From Hafnia psychrotolerans (GTDB lineage: Bacteria > Pseudomonadota > Gammaproteobacteria > Enterobacterales > Enterobacteriaceae): DNA of 64,000 nucleotides. The notes under the pieces were generated by a model, which was not told the origin of the DNA, ran no database searches, and saw only the letters and a program-made list of their open reading frames with translations. The translations under genes were made by a program, and so were the position numbers. The stretch covers positions 124,001-188,000 of the forward strand of contig NZ_BMFZ01000002.1 of assembly GCF_014639435.1 (NCBI RefSeq), written 5' to 3'. Within the stretch, counting starts at the first letter, position 1. Every line of letters starts with the position of its first letter. Below are positions 28,607 through 38,058 of this stretch, piece by piece.

Positions 28607-30043
28607 ATGTTTGGTCTGGATGCACTCGAACTGGCTCGGATCCAGTTTGCTTTCACCGTCTCGTTTCACATTATTTTCCCTGCCATCACCATCGGACTGG
28701 CCAGTTTTCTGGCTGTGCTCGAAGGGATGTGGCTGAAAACCAAAAAAGAGGAATACCGCGACCTGTATCATTTTTGGTCGAAAATCTTTGCCGTAAACTT
28801 CGGAATGGGCGTGGTTTCCGGGCTGGTAATGGCCTATCAGTTCGGGACTAACTGGAGTTTTTTCTCGTCATTCGCCGGCAGTATCACTGGCCCGTTGCTA
28901 ACCTATGAAGTGCTGACCGCCTTCTTCCTCGAAGCCGGTTTTCTCGGTGTCATGCTATTTGGCTGGAACCGTGTCGGCCCCGGTTTACACTTTTTCGCCA
29001 CCTGCATGGTGGCACTCGGTACACTGATGTCCACTTTTTGGATCCTGGCATCGAACAGCTGGATGCAAACACCCCAGGGCTTTGAGATCATCAATAATCA
29101 GGTGGTGCCCGTCGACTGGTTCAAGGTCATCTTCAACCCCTCATTCCCCTACCGTTTGCTGCACATGACAACGGCCGCTTTCCTCTCTTCTGCCTTCTTT
29201 GTCGGAGCTTCAGCTGCGTGGCATTTACTCAGGGGCCGCGACACCCCGGCGATGCGTACGATGCTTTCGATGGCGATGTGGATGGCGCTCATCGTCGCAC
29301 CTATTCAGGCGATGCTTGGTGATGCCCACGGCCTGAACACACTGAAATATCAACCGGCTAAGATTGCCGCGATTGAAGGCCACTGGGAGAATACCAACAG
29401 CGAACCCTCCCCGCTGGTGTTGATCGGCTATCCAGATATGAACCGTGAGGAGACGCGCTATGCCGTAGAGATCCCTTGGCTCGGTAGCCTGATCCTGACC
29501 CACAGTCTGGACCAGCAAATTCCGGCGCTGAAGTCTTTCGCCAAAGAGGATCGCCCCAACTCCACCATCATCTTTTTCACCTTCCGCATCATGGTCGGGC
29601 TGGGTTTATTGATGATCCTGGCCGGTGTATGGAGCCTGTGGCTGCGTCATCGCGGTACGCTTTACCGCTCGCGGCCCTTCCTCCATTTTGCATTCTGGAT
29701 GGGACCTTCAGGTTTGCTGGCGCTACTGGCGGGCTGGTTCACCACAGAAATTGGCCGTCAGCCTTGGGTGGTCTACGGCTTGTTGCGCACTAAAGATGCG
29801 GTGTCCAGTCATGGCGCGATGCAGATGAGCATCAGTCTGCTGCTGTTTATCCTGATTTACTGCTCAGTGTTTGGTGTCGGCTATCTGTACATGATGCGTC
29901 TGATCCGTAAAGGACCGGTCGCTCATGAAGGATTAGAAACCAATCATGGTGGGCCGGGACAACATCGCACACCGGCACGCCCTCTCTCTGCAGCGCAAGA
30001 ATCGCTGAATGACCATGATAAAGGAGCTGACAATGAGCATTGA
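28607..30043 (+). CDS. cioA: Cytochrome bd-type quinol oxidase subunit I (CIO type)
   Basis: 478 residues from the ATG at 28607; the upstream open frame lacks homology. Early ALELARIQFAFTVSFHIIFP contains the conserved haem-ligand region (His in VSFH), and FGTNWSFFSS, GDAHGLNTLKYQPAKIAAIE (quinol site) and FMWxxG-like helices follow. It is ~45 residues shorter than CydA because the quinol loop is short, the mark of cyanide-insensitive oxidases. Inner membrane; reduces O2 to water. Overlaps the next gene by 11 bp. Confidence 0.92.
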   Translation: MFGLDALELARIQFAFTVSFHIIFPAITIGLASFLAVLEGMWLKTKKEEYRDLYHFWSKIFAVNFGMGVVSGLVMAYQFGTNWSFFSSFAGSITGPLLTYEVLTAFFLEAGFLGVMLFGWNRVGPGLHFFATCMVALGTLMSTFWILASNSWMQTPQGFEIINNQVVPVDWFKVIFNPSFPYRLLHMTTAAFLSSAFFVGASAAWHLLRGRDTPAMRTMLSMAMWMALIVAPIQAMLGDAHGLNTLKYQPAKIAAIEGHWENTNSEPSPLVLIGYPDMNREETRYAVEIPWLGSLILTHSLDQQIPALKSFAKEDRPNSTIIFFTFRIMVGLGLLMILAGVWSLWLRHRGTLYRSRPFLHFAFWMGPSGLLALLAGWFTTEIGRQPWVVYGLLRTKDAVSSHGAMQMSISLLLFILIYCSVFGVGYLYMMRLIRKGPVAHEGLETNHGGPGQHRTPARPLSAAQESLNDHDKGADNEH

Positions 30044-31040
30044 TCTTCCACTGATCTGGTTTTTAATCATCGTCTTTGGCGTGATGATGTATGTGGTGAT
30101 GGACGGCTTCGACTTGGGCATCGGCATTCTATTTCCGTTGGTTAAAGAGGAGCATGAACGTGACGTCATGATGAACACGGTGGCTCCTGTCTGGGACGGC
30201 AATGAGACATGGCTGGTGCTCGGTGGCGCAGCGCTATTTGGCGCTTTTCCGCTGGCCTATGCCGTGATCCTTGATGCACTGGCGATCCCACTGACGCTGA
30301 TGCTGTTTGGGCTGATTTTTCGCGGCGTGGCTTTTGAGTTTCGCTTCAAGGCTAGCCCAGAAAAACGCCATGTCTGGGATAAAGCCTTTATCTGGGGTTC
30401 GCTGTTTGCCACTTTCAGTCAGGGTGTGGTGCTCGGTGCGGTGATCAACGGCATTCCGGTGGTTGACCGGGCCTATGCCGGTGGGGCATTGGACTGGCTT
30501 TCACCGTTCACGCTGTTCTGTGGCGTCGGTCTGGTGGTCGCGTACGCCCTGCTCGGCTGCACTTGGCTCATTATGAAAACCGAAGGTCCTTTGCAGGAGA
30601 ATATGCAGAGCCGGGTGAAACCGTTGCTGTTCGTCTTCCTGCTGGTGATGGCCGCCATCAGCCTGTGGACCCCATTGATACACCCGGATATTGCTGACCG
30701 CTGGTTTACCATGCCAAATATTCTGTGGTTCTTGCCGGTGCCCGTTCTGGTGTTGTTTGTGTCACTGTGGATGCTGAGAGCGGTGAATAAGAGGTCGCAC
30801 CACGCCCCATTCCTGCTGACGCTGGCCCTGATTTTCCTTGGCTATAGTGGACTTGGGATCAGCATCTGGCCGAACATCATTCCTCCTTCCATCACGCTGT
30901 GGGAAGCGGCGGCACCTCCGCAAAGCCTGAGCTTTATGCTGGTTGGCGCGCTGATTATCATCCCGATCATTCTGGTTTACACGTTCTGGAGCTACTACGT
31001 ATTCCGTGGAAAAGTGACCCATGATCAGGGTTATCATTGA
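30033..31040 (+). CDS. cioB: Cytochrome bd-type quinol oxidase subunit II
   Basis: 335 residues from the ATG at 30033 (AAGGAG upstream, inside the end of the subunit I gene). Eight to nine hydrophobic helices; conserved motifs are DGFDLGIGILFPL, APVWDGNETWLVLGGAALFG and FRGVAFEFR. It pairs with subunit I to make the membrane oxidase. Translational coupling with its partner is likely from the overlap. The following DUF2474 gene completes a three-gene unit. Confidence 0.92.
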   Translation: MSIDLPLIWFLIIVFGVMMYVVMDGFDLGIGILFPLVKEEHERDVMMNTVAPVWDGNETWLVLGGAALFGAFPLAYAVILDALAIPLTLMLFGLIFRGVAFEFRFKASPEKRHVWDKAFIWGSLFATFSQGVVLGAVINGIPVVDRAYAGGALDWLSPFTLFCGVGLVVAYALLGCTWLIMKTEGPLQENMQSRVKPLLFVFLLVMAAISLWTPLIHPDIADRWFTMPNILWFLPVPVLVLFVSLWMLRAVNKRSHHAPFLLTLALIFLGYSGLGISIWPNIIPPSITLWEAAAPPQSLSFMLVGALIIIPIILVYTFWSYYVFRGKVTHDQGYH

Positions 31041-31047
31041 GGTAATA

Positions 31048-31215
31048 ATGAAAAAACTCATCAGAGAAATGGACGAGCAGACCGTGATCCACCAGCCCTG
31101 GTGGAAACGCGTGGTGTGGCTGGCAATCATCTGGGGCGGCAGCGTACTGGCACTGTTTGTGGTGGCGTCCGCGTTCAGGTTACTCATGACAGCGGCAGGT
31201 ATGCGGAGTCATTAA
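31048..31215 (+). CDS. DUF2474 small subunit of the bd-type oxidase
   Basis: 55 residues from the ATG at 31048, 7 bp after the cioB stop. A short amphipathic N-terminus (MKKLIREMDEQTVIHQPWWK) is followed by one transmembrane helix (VVWLAIIWGGSVLALFVVAS). DUF2474 proteins accompany CIO-type operons as CydX/CydX-like stabilising subunits. A bidirectional terminator follows. Confidence 0.8.
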   Translation: MKKLIREMDEQTVIHQPWWKRVVWLAIIWGGSVLALFVVASAFRLLMTAAGMRSH

Positions 31216-31222
31216 ATACAAA

Positions 31223-31251
31223 CGGGCATAGCGTATTGCACGCTGTGCCCG
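31223..31251. terminator. Terminator between oxidase operon and CDF gene
   Basis: CGGGCA...GCGT / ACGC...TGCCCG stem with a short loop directly after the DUF2474 stop; convergent with the CDF gene ending at 31273. Confidence 0.6.
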
Positions 31252-31272
31252 ATATAGCATTACTGACCCTGC

Positions 31273-32193
31273 TTATTTCACAATATTATTGAGCAAGTCA
31301 TCCAGCCGGTCATCGTCAATCCCCGCGGGTTCGAGATGCGCCGTCACGTCTGCGGCACTGAATAACTGGCTGACAGCCACTTCGGCGGCATCGCCGATAT
31401 CATGCCCGACATCCACCGACAGATTACCGTCAACCTCCACATGAAACTCCACGAACACGCGGTCGCCGCCGTTACGGGTGCGAATATCATGCACACCACT
31501 GACGCCCTTTACGCTGAGTACAGCGTTTTTGATACGTTTGCGGTCCTCAATGTCCAACTCGCGATCCAACAGTTGCTTAAGAGCATCACCGACCATGCTG
31601 CGTGCATTCCAGATCATATAGAGCGATATCAGCAACGCACCGATGGAATCAGAACGCGTCCAGCTAAGATGGCTTTCCAGCAACAGCGCGACCAGCACCG
31701 CAATATTGACCGCAACGTCGGTAATATAATGTGCGCGATCGGCGGCAATCGCCGTTGAACCGGTGCGTTTGACGACATACGTTTGCATCAAAACCAGACA
31801 CACGGCGGCACAACAACTGGCGATGATCACCCAAATCCCCAACCCCAACTGCGCCAGCGGTTGCGGATTGATAATGCGGCTGATGGATTCTCCCCCCAGC
31901 ACAATACCAGCCGCACCGAGTAATAAAGCCTGGACAAAGGCTGCCACGGCTTCGGCTTTACCGTGCCCGTAACGATGGCCTTTATCGGCTGGACGGCCGG
32001 CATAACTCACACCAACCAACGTCACCATTGAAGCCAGCACATCAACAAGACCGTCGGCTGCTGAAGTCAACATAGCGATCGAACCGGTAGCAATCCAGGC
32101 CCAGACTTTAACGGCCACCAGCACCAGCGCGACGCACACTGAAATCAGCGAGGCTGCACGAGTCAGACGTTTATAGGGAATAGGACGGCTCAT
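31273..32193 (-). CDS. Cation diffusion facilitator family metal exporter
   Basis: 306 residues, inner membrane, six helices. Metal site: TSAADGLVDVLASM in helix 2 (D-x-x-x-D) and AHYITDVAVNIAV in helix 5 (H-x-x-x-D). The combination D,D/H,D points to a Zn/Fe/Co/Mn-type exporter such as FieF rather than a Zn-only ZitB. The loop GHRYGHGKAEAVAAFVQ is the family histidine/glycine region. The C-terminal cytoplasmic ferredoxin-like domain (VKGVSGVHDIRTRNGGDRVF) allows dimerisation. Metal specificity not resolved. Divergent from the emrA-like operon. Confidence 0.88.
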   Translation of the reverse strand: MSRPIPYKRLTRAASLISVCVALVLVAVKVWAWIATGSIAMLTSAADGLVDVLASMVTLVGVSYAGRPADKGHRYGHGKAEAVAAFVQALLLGAAGIVLGGESISRIINPQPLAQLGLGIWVIIASCCAAVCLVLMQTYVVKRTGSTAIAADRAHYITDVAVNIAVLVALLLESHLSWTRSDSIGALLISLYMIWNARSMVGDALKQLLDRELDIEDRKRIKNAVLSVKGVSGVHDIRTRNGGDRVFVEFHVEVDGNLSVDVGHDIGDAAEVAVSQLFSAADVTAHLEPAGIDDDRLDDLLNNIVK

Positions 32194-32470
32194 GGGAATT
32201 TCCGAAAAATAACATCAGTTTGAAAACGATTCACGCTGGGTTCCTGATACAAAATTCAATTTTATAAATTAACATTGTGTTAACCATAATAGACGCCGTG
32301 GATTATACCTTTTTTCTGTTTTTCGGAGCAGACCTATGGTGTGGATTTTCGTGCTCCCAGCGTACTAACTTGACACTTATTTACTTGCTTTTACATCAAT
32401 ACAATCTAGGGTAAAACAAGAATAATGAGATCCCTCATTGAGGCATCATGCCAATAACCAGATGAGTATT

Positions 32471-33700
32471 ATGGCCACTAATAAAAACGACGCGACCCAC
32501 CACAATGATACATCTTCAGCCGATGCCCAAAGTGAACTCGATTCCAGCCAGATTAAAACCGGCGAAGGACACCGCTCTTCGTCACCCGGCGAAGACGAGA
32601 AGAAAAAGGATCACACTGATAAAGATCAAGATGATAGCGCGCCAGATGACGTTGAAAAACGCGAAGGGCCGGGAAAAAAACCGCTGATTATCCTGGGGGT
32701 TGTGGTGATTGTCATGGTCATCGTTGCGCTAGTCTGGTGGCTGATGACCAAAGACCAGATCACCACCGATGATGCCTTCACCGACGGTAACGCGGTCACT
32801 ATCGCGCCCAAAATATCCGGTTATGTCACTAATCTGGCGGTAAAAGATAACCAATGGGTGAAAAAGGGCCAGTTGTTGGTACAAATTGATCCACGTGATG
32901 CCGCCGCACAGCGTGATCAGGCGCAGGCACAGTTGGGTGTGGCAATTTCCCAGTTGCATCAGGCGCAGGTGCAATATGAACTGTCGAAAGTGCAGTATCC
33001 CGCACAGTTGGCACAGGCTGAAGCACAACAGACACGCGCCGAAGCCAGTTTGCTCAACGCCACAGCGGATTACCGCCGTCAGCACGGCGTCGATCCTCGC
33101 GCCACGTCACAGCAAAATATTGACAGCGCCAGCGCACAGCTGCGTTCGGCCAAAGCTGATCTTGAAAATACCAAAGCACAGGTCAAGGTGGCTGCAGAGG
33201 TCGGGTTGCAAATTCGTCAGGCAGAAACCAACGTCGAAGCACGTCAGCAACAGGTTGAACAGGCAAAAGCCCAACTGGAAACCGCTACGTTGAACCTCTC
33301 TTATGCCGATGTTCGCGCACCCTATGATGGTTATGTGACCATGCGTAATGTACAACTGGGTACGCTGGTCCAGGCTGGTTCGTCGCTGTTCTCTATCGTC
33401 TCACCGAATATCTGGATCGTCGCCAACCTCAAAGAGTCGCAGCTCGAGCGCCTGCGTCCGGGTAATAAAGTCCTGGTGAAGATTGATGCCTATCCAGACA
33501 TCGAACTGCATGGCCACGTCGACAGTGTGCAGCAAGGCACCGGTTCCCGCTTCTCCGCTTTCCCGGCAGAAAATGCGACCGGTAACTATGTGAAGATTGT
33601 GCAACGCGTGCCGGTGAAAATTGTTATCGACAGCGGGTTGGATCCAAAGCAACCGCTGCCATTAGGTCTTTCCGTTGAGCCGACGGTTACCGTCGAATGA
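32471..33700 (+). CDS. EmrA-like membrane fusion protein (HlyD family)
   Basis: 410 residues from the ATG at 32471 (a start 9 bp upstream is possible). The first ~70 residues are very charged and low in complexity (SSPGEDEKKKDHTDKDQDDS), longer than usual for EmrA. Then come one inner-membrane helix (LIILGVVVIVMVIVALVWWL), an early beta-barrel/lipoyl half (GYVTNLAVKDNQWVKKGQLL), a long alpha-hairpin rich in Ala/Gln, and the second lipoyl half (APYDGYVTMRNVQLGTLVQA). Adapter between the MFS pump and outer membrane factor in this operon. Confidence 0.9.
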   Translation: MATNKNDATHHNDTSSADAQSELDSSQIKTGEGHRSSSPGEDEKKKDHTDKDQDDSAPDDVEKREGPGKKPLIILGVVVIVMVIVALVWWLMTKDQITTDDAFTDGNAVTIAPKISGYVTNLAVKDNQWVKKGQLLVQIDPRDAAAQRDQAQAQLGVAISQLHQAQVQYELSKVQYPAQLAQAEAQQTRAEASLLNATADYRRQHGVDPRATSQQNIDSASAQLRSAKADLENTKAQVKVAAEVGLQIRQAETNVEARQQQVEQAKAQLETATLNLSYADVRAPYDGYVTMRNVQLGTLVQAGSSLFSIVSPNIWIVANLKESQLERLRPGNKVLVKIDAYPDIELHGHVDSVQQGTGSRFSAFPAENATGNYVKIVQRVPVKIVIDSGLDPKQPLPLGLSVEPTVTVE

Positions 33701-35265
33701 GTGATGAACGCAGTAGTTGGAGACCTGCCAGTAACCCGTGGGCGGTGGCGGCGGTTGTCACCATCGCGGTGTTCATGGAAATTTTGGACACCACCATCGT
33801 CAACGTGGCCCTACCGCACGTCGCGGGTTCTCTCTCCTCCAGTTACGATGAATCCACCTGGGTGCTCACCTCGTATCTGGTGGCAAACGGCATCGTCTTA
33901 CCGATTTCCGCATTCCTCAGCCGGGTACTTGGCCGTAAAAACTATTTTCTGATTTGTATCGGAATGTTCACCGTCTGCTCATTCCTGTGCGGTATCGCCA
34001 CCGAACTGTGGCAAATGATTCTGTTTCGCATTTTGCAGGGCTTCTTCGGCGGAGGGTTACAGCCGGTACAGCAATCAGTGCTGCTGGATTATTTCAAACC
34101 GAAAGATCGCGGCAAGGCCTTTGGTCTGTCATCCATTGCCATTATTGTCGCGCCGGTTATCGGGCCGACCCTCGGGGGTTACATTACCGATAACATCAGT
34201 TGGCGCTGGATCTTCTTTATCAATATCCCGGTGGGCATTATTGCCCTGCTGGCGATTTACCAACTGCTGGAAGATCCACCGTGGGAGCGCAAAGCCAAAG
34301 GCAAGCTGAGCATTGACTACATCGGTATTGGGTTGATTGCCCTCGGCCTCGGCTGTTTGCAGGTGATGATGGACCGTGGCGAAGATGAAAACTGGTTCAA
34401 TTCGGCCTTTATCGTCACCTTTGCACTGCTGGCGATCACCGGGATTGTTGGCGCGATTTACTGGCTGTTGTATGCCAAAAAACCGGTGGTGGATTTACGC
34501 TGTCTGAAAGACCGTAACTTCGCGGTAGCGGGCCTGTTGATGGCGGGCATGGCGATGATCCTGTATGGCAGTTCGGTGGTTATCCCTCAACTGGCACAGC
34601 AGCAACTGGGTTACACGGCTACGCTCGCCGGACTGGTCATGTCGCCGGGCGCGATTCTGATCGTACTGTCGATTCCGCTGGTGTTGAAGCTCATGCCTAT
34701 CGTGCAGACACGTTACCTCATCGCCTTTGGCTTCTTCCTGCTGGCCGCTTCGTTTATCTACTCCGGCAATCTGACACCCAACGTCGATTTCATCACGCTG
34801 GTAATGTACCGCAGCGCGCAATCGCTGGGCCTCGGCTTCCTGTTCGTGCCGCTGACCACCATTGCTTTTGTGACGATCCCACAGCGTCTGAATGCCGATG
34901 CCGCCGCGCTGTTCACCATGTTCCGTAACGTCGCGGGGTCGATTGGTATTTCGCTGTCTACCGCCGCAGTGACCGAGCGAACGCAGGCGCATAGCGCCCA
35001 CATGGTGCACAGCATGACGCCGTTGAACGAGTCGTTCAATCAAGCCATTAGCCGGAGTGCCGCAGCCGTCCGCGACTTTGCGCATATGGCCGGTGACCCG
35101 ATGCAAATCGCCACTGTGCGTATCTATCAGGAGATGATTTCGCAATCACGTATTCTGGCCTACATCGACGTTTTCAGTTACTGCGCCGTTGTCGCCGTTA
35201 TTTTGATCCCCTTCTGTCTGCTGCTTTCGCCGGTTAAGAGCGAAGGCAGTGCCGGAGCACACTGA
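33697..35265 (+). CDS. EmrB/QacA-type MFS drug exporter (DHA2)
   Basis: 522 residues, ~14 transmembrane helices. Motifs: FMEILDTTIVNVALPHVAGS (motif D1), SRVLGRKNYFL (motif A), FRILQGFFGGGLQPVQQS (motif B region), and GPTLGGYITDNISWRWIFFI (motif C). Proton-driven exporter that works with the adapter gene it overlaps by 4 bp (ATGA) and the outer membrane factor downstream. Expected substrates are hydrophobic toxic compounds, by homology to EmrB. Confidence 0.92.
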   Translation: MSDERSSWRPASNPWAVAAVVTIAVFMEILDTTIVNVALPHVAGSLSSSYDESTWVLTSYLVANGIVLPISAFLSRVLGRKNYFLICIGMFTVCSFLCGIATELWQMILFRILQGFFGGGLQPVQQSVLLDYFKPKDRGKAFGLSSIAIIVAPVIGPTLGGYITDNISWRWIFFINIPVGIIALLAIYQLLEDPPWERKAKGKLSIDYIGIGLIALGLGCLQVMMDRGEDENWFNSAFIVTFALLAITGIVGAIYWLLYAKKPVVDLRCLKDRNFAVAGLLMAGMAMILYGSSVVIPQLAQQQLGYTATLAGLVMSPGAILIVLSIPLVLKLMPIVQTRYLIAFGFFLLAASFIYSGNLTPNVDFITLVMYRSAQSLGLGFLFVPLTTIAFVTIPQRLNADAAALFTMFRNVAGSIGISLSTAAVTERTQAHSAHMVHSMTPLNESFNQAISRSAAAVRDFAHMAGDPMQIATVRIYQEMISQSRILAYIDVFSYCAVVAVILIPFCLLLSPVKSEGSAGAH

Positions 35266-35271
35266 TAAAAA

Positions 35272-36834
35272 ATGAAAAATCTGACCTATACACTTTCCAT
35301 GCTCGCTCTGGCATTAACCGGTTGTACAGTCGGTCCTGATTACCAGCAACCCAAAACCGCAACGCCAGCGACCTATAACGACATGAGCCGCCCACAGGCC
35401 AAAGATGGGGCATCTATCGCCCTGCCCTCGGAGCCCAACCCGGTGTGGTGGAAAGCTTTTAACGATCCACAACTCGACAGCCTGATTGACCGCGCCATTG
35501 CCGGTAACATTTCACTGCAACAGGCGGTTCTGCGTATCGCGGGGGCACGTGAGCAAGTGACACAAGCCCGTGGCGCATGGATGCCATCCGTGCAGGCCAA
35601 TACCAAGGTCACACGGCAGCAACTGGGTTTAAAAGGCATACTGGAATCCAATGGCGTTTACAGTCAGGCTGAAAACGCAGGCCCTCAAGCGACGAACACG
35701 CTTAATTCCCTCACCAAACCGGTGAATCTGTATCAGGGTAGTTTCGATGCCAGTTGGGAACTGGATCTGTTTGGCGGCACTCGCCGTCAGGTCGAAGCCG
35801 CCAACGCACAACAGCAGTCATCCCTTGAACAGCGTAACGATGCACTGGTGTCGCTGCAGGCCGAAGTCGCGCGCACCTATCTTCAACTGCGTGGTGCACA
35901 AAGCATTATTGCCACCCTTCAAACGCAGATTGATATCGCTCAACAAACGATGGAACTGACCCAAAGTCAGCAAAAGAATGGGTTGGCACCGCAGATGGAT
36001 GTAGAAAACGCCCGTGCTCAACTGGGTTCACTGCGTGCACAATTACCGCAGTATCAGGCGCAGGTACGTCAGGCAATGAACGGGTTGGCCGTGCTGATCG
36101 GTCAGACTCCGGGCTCGCTTGATGGCGAACTGATGCCCGTCAAGCCGATGCCAACCTTGCCTGCCGCGGTTCCCGTTGGCGTACCGTCACAGCTGGCGCG
36201 CCGCCGCCCCGACGTGCGCAAAGCGGAAGCGGATCTCCATGCCGCAACGGCCAACATCGGCGTGTCTGTCGCGCAGATGTTCCCGAGTATTTCACTCACC
36301 GGTCAGTTTGGCATGCGCAACACCGACGCCAGTTATCTCGATAAATGGAGCAGCAATTTTTACTCCTTCGGCCCGTCGGTCACGGTACCTATCTTCCAGG
36401 GCGGGCGACTGGTCTCCAGCGTACATCTCTCCCGCGCAGAGCAGGCTAATGCTGCCCTGAATTATCGCCAGACAGTACTGACCGCCCTGCAAGATGTCGA
36501 TAACGCGCTGGTCAATTACCGTACCGATCAGGACCGTGTGACTGGCCTTGATCAAACTACCGAAGCCTTGCAAGCGACTTTTGCACTGGCGACCGACAGC
36601 TACCGCAAAGGGCTGTCGTCCTTTATCAACGTACTGGACGCTCAGCGCCAGTTGGCGCAAGCCAAACAGCAATCTGTTGTGGCAAAAGTGCAAACCAGTA
36701 CGGATTTAGTCTCGCTCTACAAAGCCCTCGGCGGCGGCTGGGAGCCGTACCAAAACGTGAAGTTGCCGACCTATACCGTTTTCGGCCCGGCAGCCACACC
36801 AGATGTCCGCGTGCAAACCACGTCTGAGGAATAA
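35272..36834 (+). CDS. Outer membrane efflux lipoprotein (NodT/OprM family)
   Basis: 520 residues. Lipoprotein signal MKNLTYTLSMLALALTGC with lipobox LTGC, so it is probably lipid-anchored at Cys18. Two OEP repeats follow: WWKAFNDPQLDSLIDRAIAG ... WELDLFGGTRRQVEAAN and, in the second half, RRRPDVRKAEADLHAATANI and TDSYRKGLSSFINVLDAQR. Trimeric channel-tunnel completing a tripartite exporter. It starts 6 bp after the MFS stop and is followed 5 bp later by the CorA-like gene. Confidence 0.92.
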   Translation: MKNLTYTLSMLALALTGCTVGPDYQQPKTATPATYNDMSRPQAKDGASIALPSEPNPVWWKAFNDPQLDSLIDRAIAGNISLQQAVLRIAGAREQVTQARGAWMPSVQANTKVTRQQLGLKGILESNGVYSQAENAGPQATNTLNSLTKPVNLYQGSFDASWELDLFGGTRRQVEAANAQQQSSLEQRNDALVSLQAEVARTYLQLRGAQSIIATLQTQIDIAQQTMELTQSQQKNGLAPQMDVENARAQLGSLRAQLPQYQAQVRQAMNGLAVLIGQTPGSLDGELMPVKPMPTLPAAVPVGVPSQLARRRPDVRKAEADLHAATANIGVSVAQMFPSISLTGQFGMRNTDASYLDKWSSNFYSFGPSVTVPIFQGGRLVSSVHLSRAEQANAALNYRQTVLTALQDVDNALVNYRTDQDRVTGLDQTTEALQATFALATDSYRKGLSSFINVLDAQRQLAQAKQQSVVAKVQTSTDLVSLYKALGGGWEPYQNVKLPTYTVFGPAATPDVRVQTTSEE

Positions 36835-36839
36835 GTTCG

Positions 36840-37847
36840 ATGAATGCCATTGCAAAAGAAGATAAAAAACCCAGTTGTGATTCCGTGGTTAACAGTGTGG
36901 CTTACCGGGATGGAAAGCGTTTACAGGAAGTCACCACACAAGACATCAGTGAAGTATTAAAAGAACCCGGCACTTTTGTCTGGTTGGGGCTATGGCAGCC
37001 AGAAGACAGTCTGATGCGTACCATTCAGAAGGAATTTGGCCTGCACGACCTGGCGATTGAAGATGCGCTCACGGCCCATCAGCGCCCGAAAATTGAACAG
37101 TATGGCGAATCGCTGTTTATCGTTATTCACACGGCGCAACTGGTGGATGACAAAATAGAATATGGTGAAACCCACCTTTTCCTGGGTAAGAACTTTCTAA
37201 TCAGCGTACGCCATGGCGCATCATCCAGTTATAAACATATCCGTGCCCGTGCTGAAGAGTGCCCGGATATGCTGGTTAAGGGTCCGGCCTATGCGCTCTA
37301 TTGCGTGCTTGACCTCGTGGTGGATAACTATCTGGCGATTGTCAGCCAATACACCAAACAGTTCGATGATATCGAGCAAAAGATGTTTCAGTCTGACTTC
37401 GACCAAGAGGCGATTCAAGATGTGTATAAGCTTCGCCGCGAGTTGTTATCACTGCGTAACGCCGCCGTCCCTGCGGAAGATATCTGTAACCAGCTCAGCC
37501 ACCATTACGAAGATCTGATCCCGAAAAGCTTGCGGGCATACATTCGCGACGTACAGGACCACGCGCATCAGGTGATTACCGTGACAGACGACATGCGGGA
37601 AATGTTAGCCAACGCCATGCACGTCAATCTGGCATTGGTGTCAGTGCATCAGAACGAAGTCGTTCAGCGCCTGGCGGGCTGGGGGGCAATATTGGCCATC
37701 CCTACTGTCGTTTTCAGTCTGTACGGTATGAATTTCAAGAACATGCCGGAGCTCAATGACGCATGGGGCTACCCGGCCACCGTCGGGGTAACCGTTGTGG
37801 GATGTGTTTTGCTGTATTGGAAGTTGAAGAAGTCCGGGTGGTTATGA
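36840..37847 (+). CDS. CorA family divalent-metal transporter
   Basis: 335 residues. N-terminal cytosolic funnel domain (FVWLGLWQPEDSLMRTIQKE, GLHDLAIEDALTAHQRPKIE) and two C-terminal helices carrying the GMN selectivity motif (VVFSLYGMNFKNMPE), ending with positively charged KLKKSGWL. CorA proteins admit Mg2+ or, for relatives, export Zn/Co. It starts 5 bp after the efflux outer-membrane gene, so it is apparently the fourth gene of the emr-type operon, an unusual partner. Confidence 0.9.
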   Translation: MNAIAKEDKKPSCDSVVNSVAYRDGKRLQEVTTQDISEVLKEPGTFVWLGLWQPEDSLMRTIQKEFGLHDLAIEDALTAHQRPKIEQYGESLFIVIHTAQLVDDKIEYGETHLFLGKNFLISVRHGASSSYKHIRARAEECPDMLVKGPAYALYCVLDLVVDNYLAIVSQYTKQFDDIEQKMFQSDFDQEAIQDVYKLRRELLSLRNAAVPAEDICNQLSHHYEDLIPKSLRAYIRDVQDHAHQVITVTDDMREMLANAMHVNLALVSVHQNEVVQRLAGWGAILAIPTVVFSLYGMNFKNMPELNDAWGYPATVGVTVVGCVLLYWKLKKSGWL

Positions 37848-37882
37848 GTGTTTTTCAGCTTTTAGAAAGCTGAGGTGAATTT

Positions 37883-37898
37883 TTAAATTCGAATTTAA
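37883..37898. repeat. Perfect 16-bp palindrome and ATTCAA tandem
   Basis: TTAAATTCGAATTTAA is a perfect palindrome, and it runs straight into four tandem ATTCAA units (37899-37922). Left border of the composite element, ~35 bp after the CorA-like stop codon. Confidence 0.8.
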
Positions 37899-37920
37899 AT
37901 TCAAATTCAAATTCAAATTC

Positions 37921-38019
37921 AAGGTCGTGGGCGCCGGCCCACACCGGGCAGGCTTCGGATTGCATTCCGAACTTGCTTTTGAAGGTCAAGATCAAGGTCG
38001 TGGGCATCGGCCCACACCG
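37921..38019 (+). repeat. Left direct-repeat pair with hairpins
   Basis: A 26-bp unit beginning AAGGTCGTGGGC and ending GGCCCACACCG occurs at 37921-37946 and 37994-38019 with two mismatches (GCC versus ATC at the loop). In each, GTGGGC pairs with GCCCAC. Confidence 0.85.
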
Positions 38020-38020
38020 A

Positions 38021-38052
38021 CCTGGGGGCGGCCAGTCGCCGCCGCCCCCAGG
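38021..38052. repeat. Left perfect 12-bp stem, 8-nt loop
   Basis: CCTGGGGGCGGC (38021-38032) pairs perfectly with GCCGCCCCCAGG (38041-38052). Very GC-rich; no T-run directly after it. Confidence 0.85.
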
Positions 38053-38058
38053 ACCCCC

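Noticed and set aside
34495-35145. 216-codon minus-strand ORF antisense to the MFS gene
   Set aside because: His/Arg/Gln-rich shadow of a GC-rich membrane protein gene, no domain.
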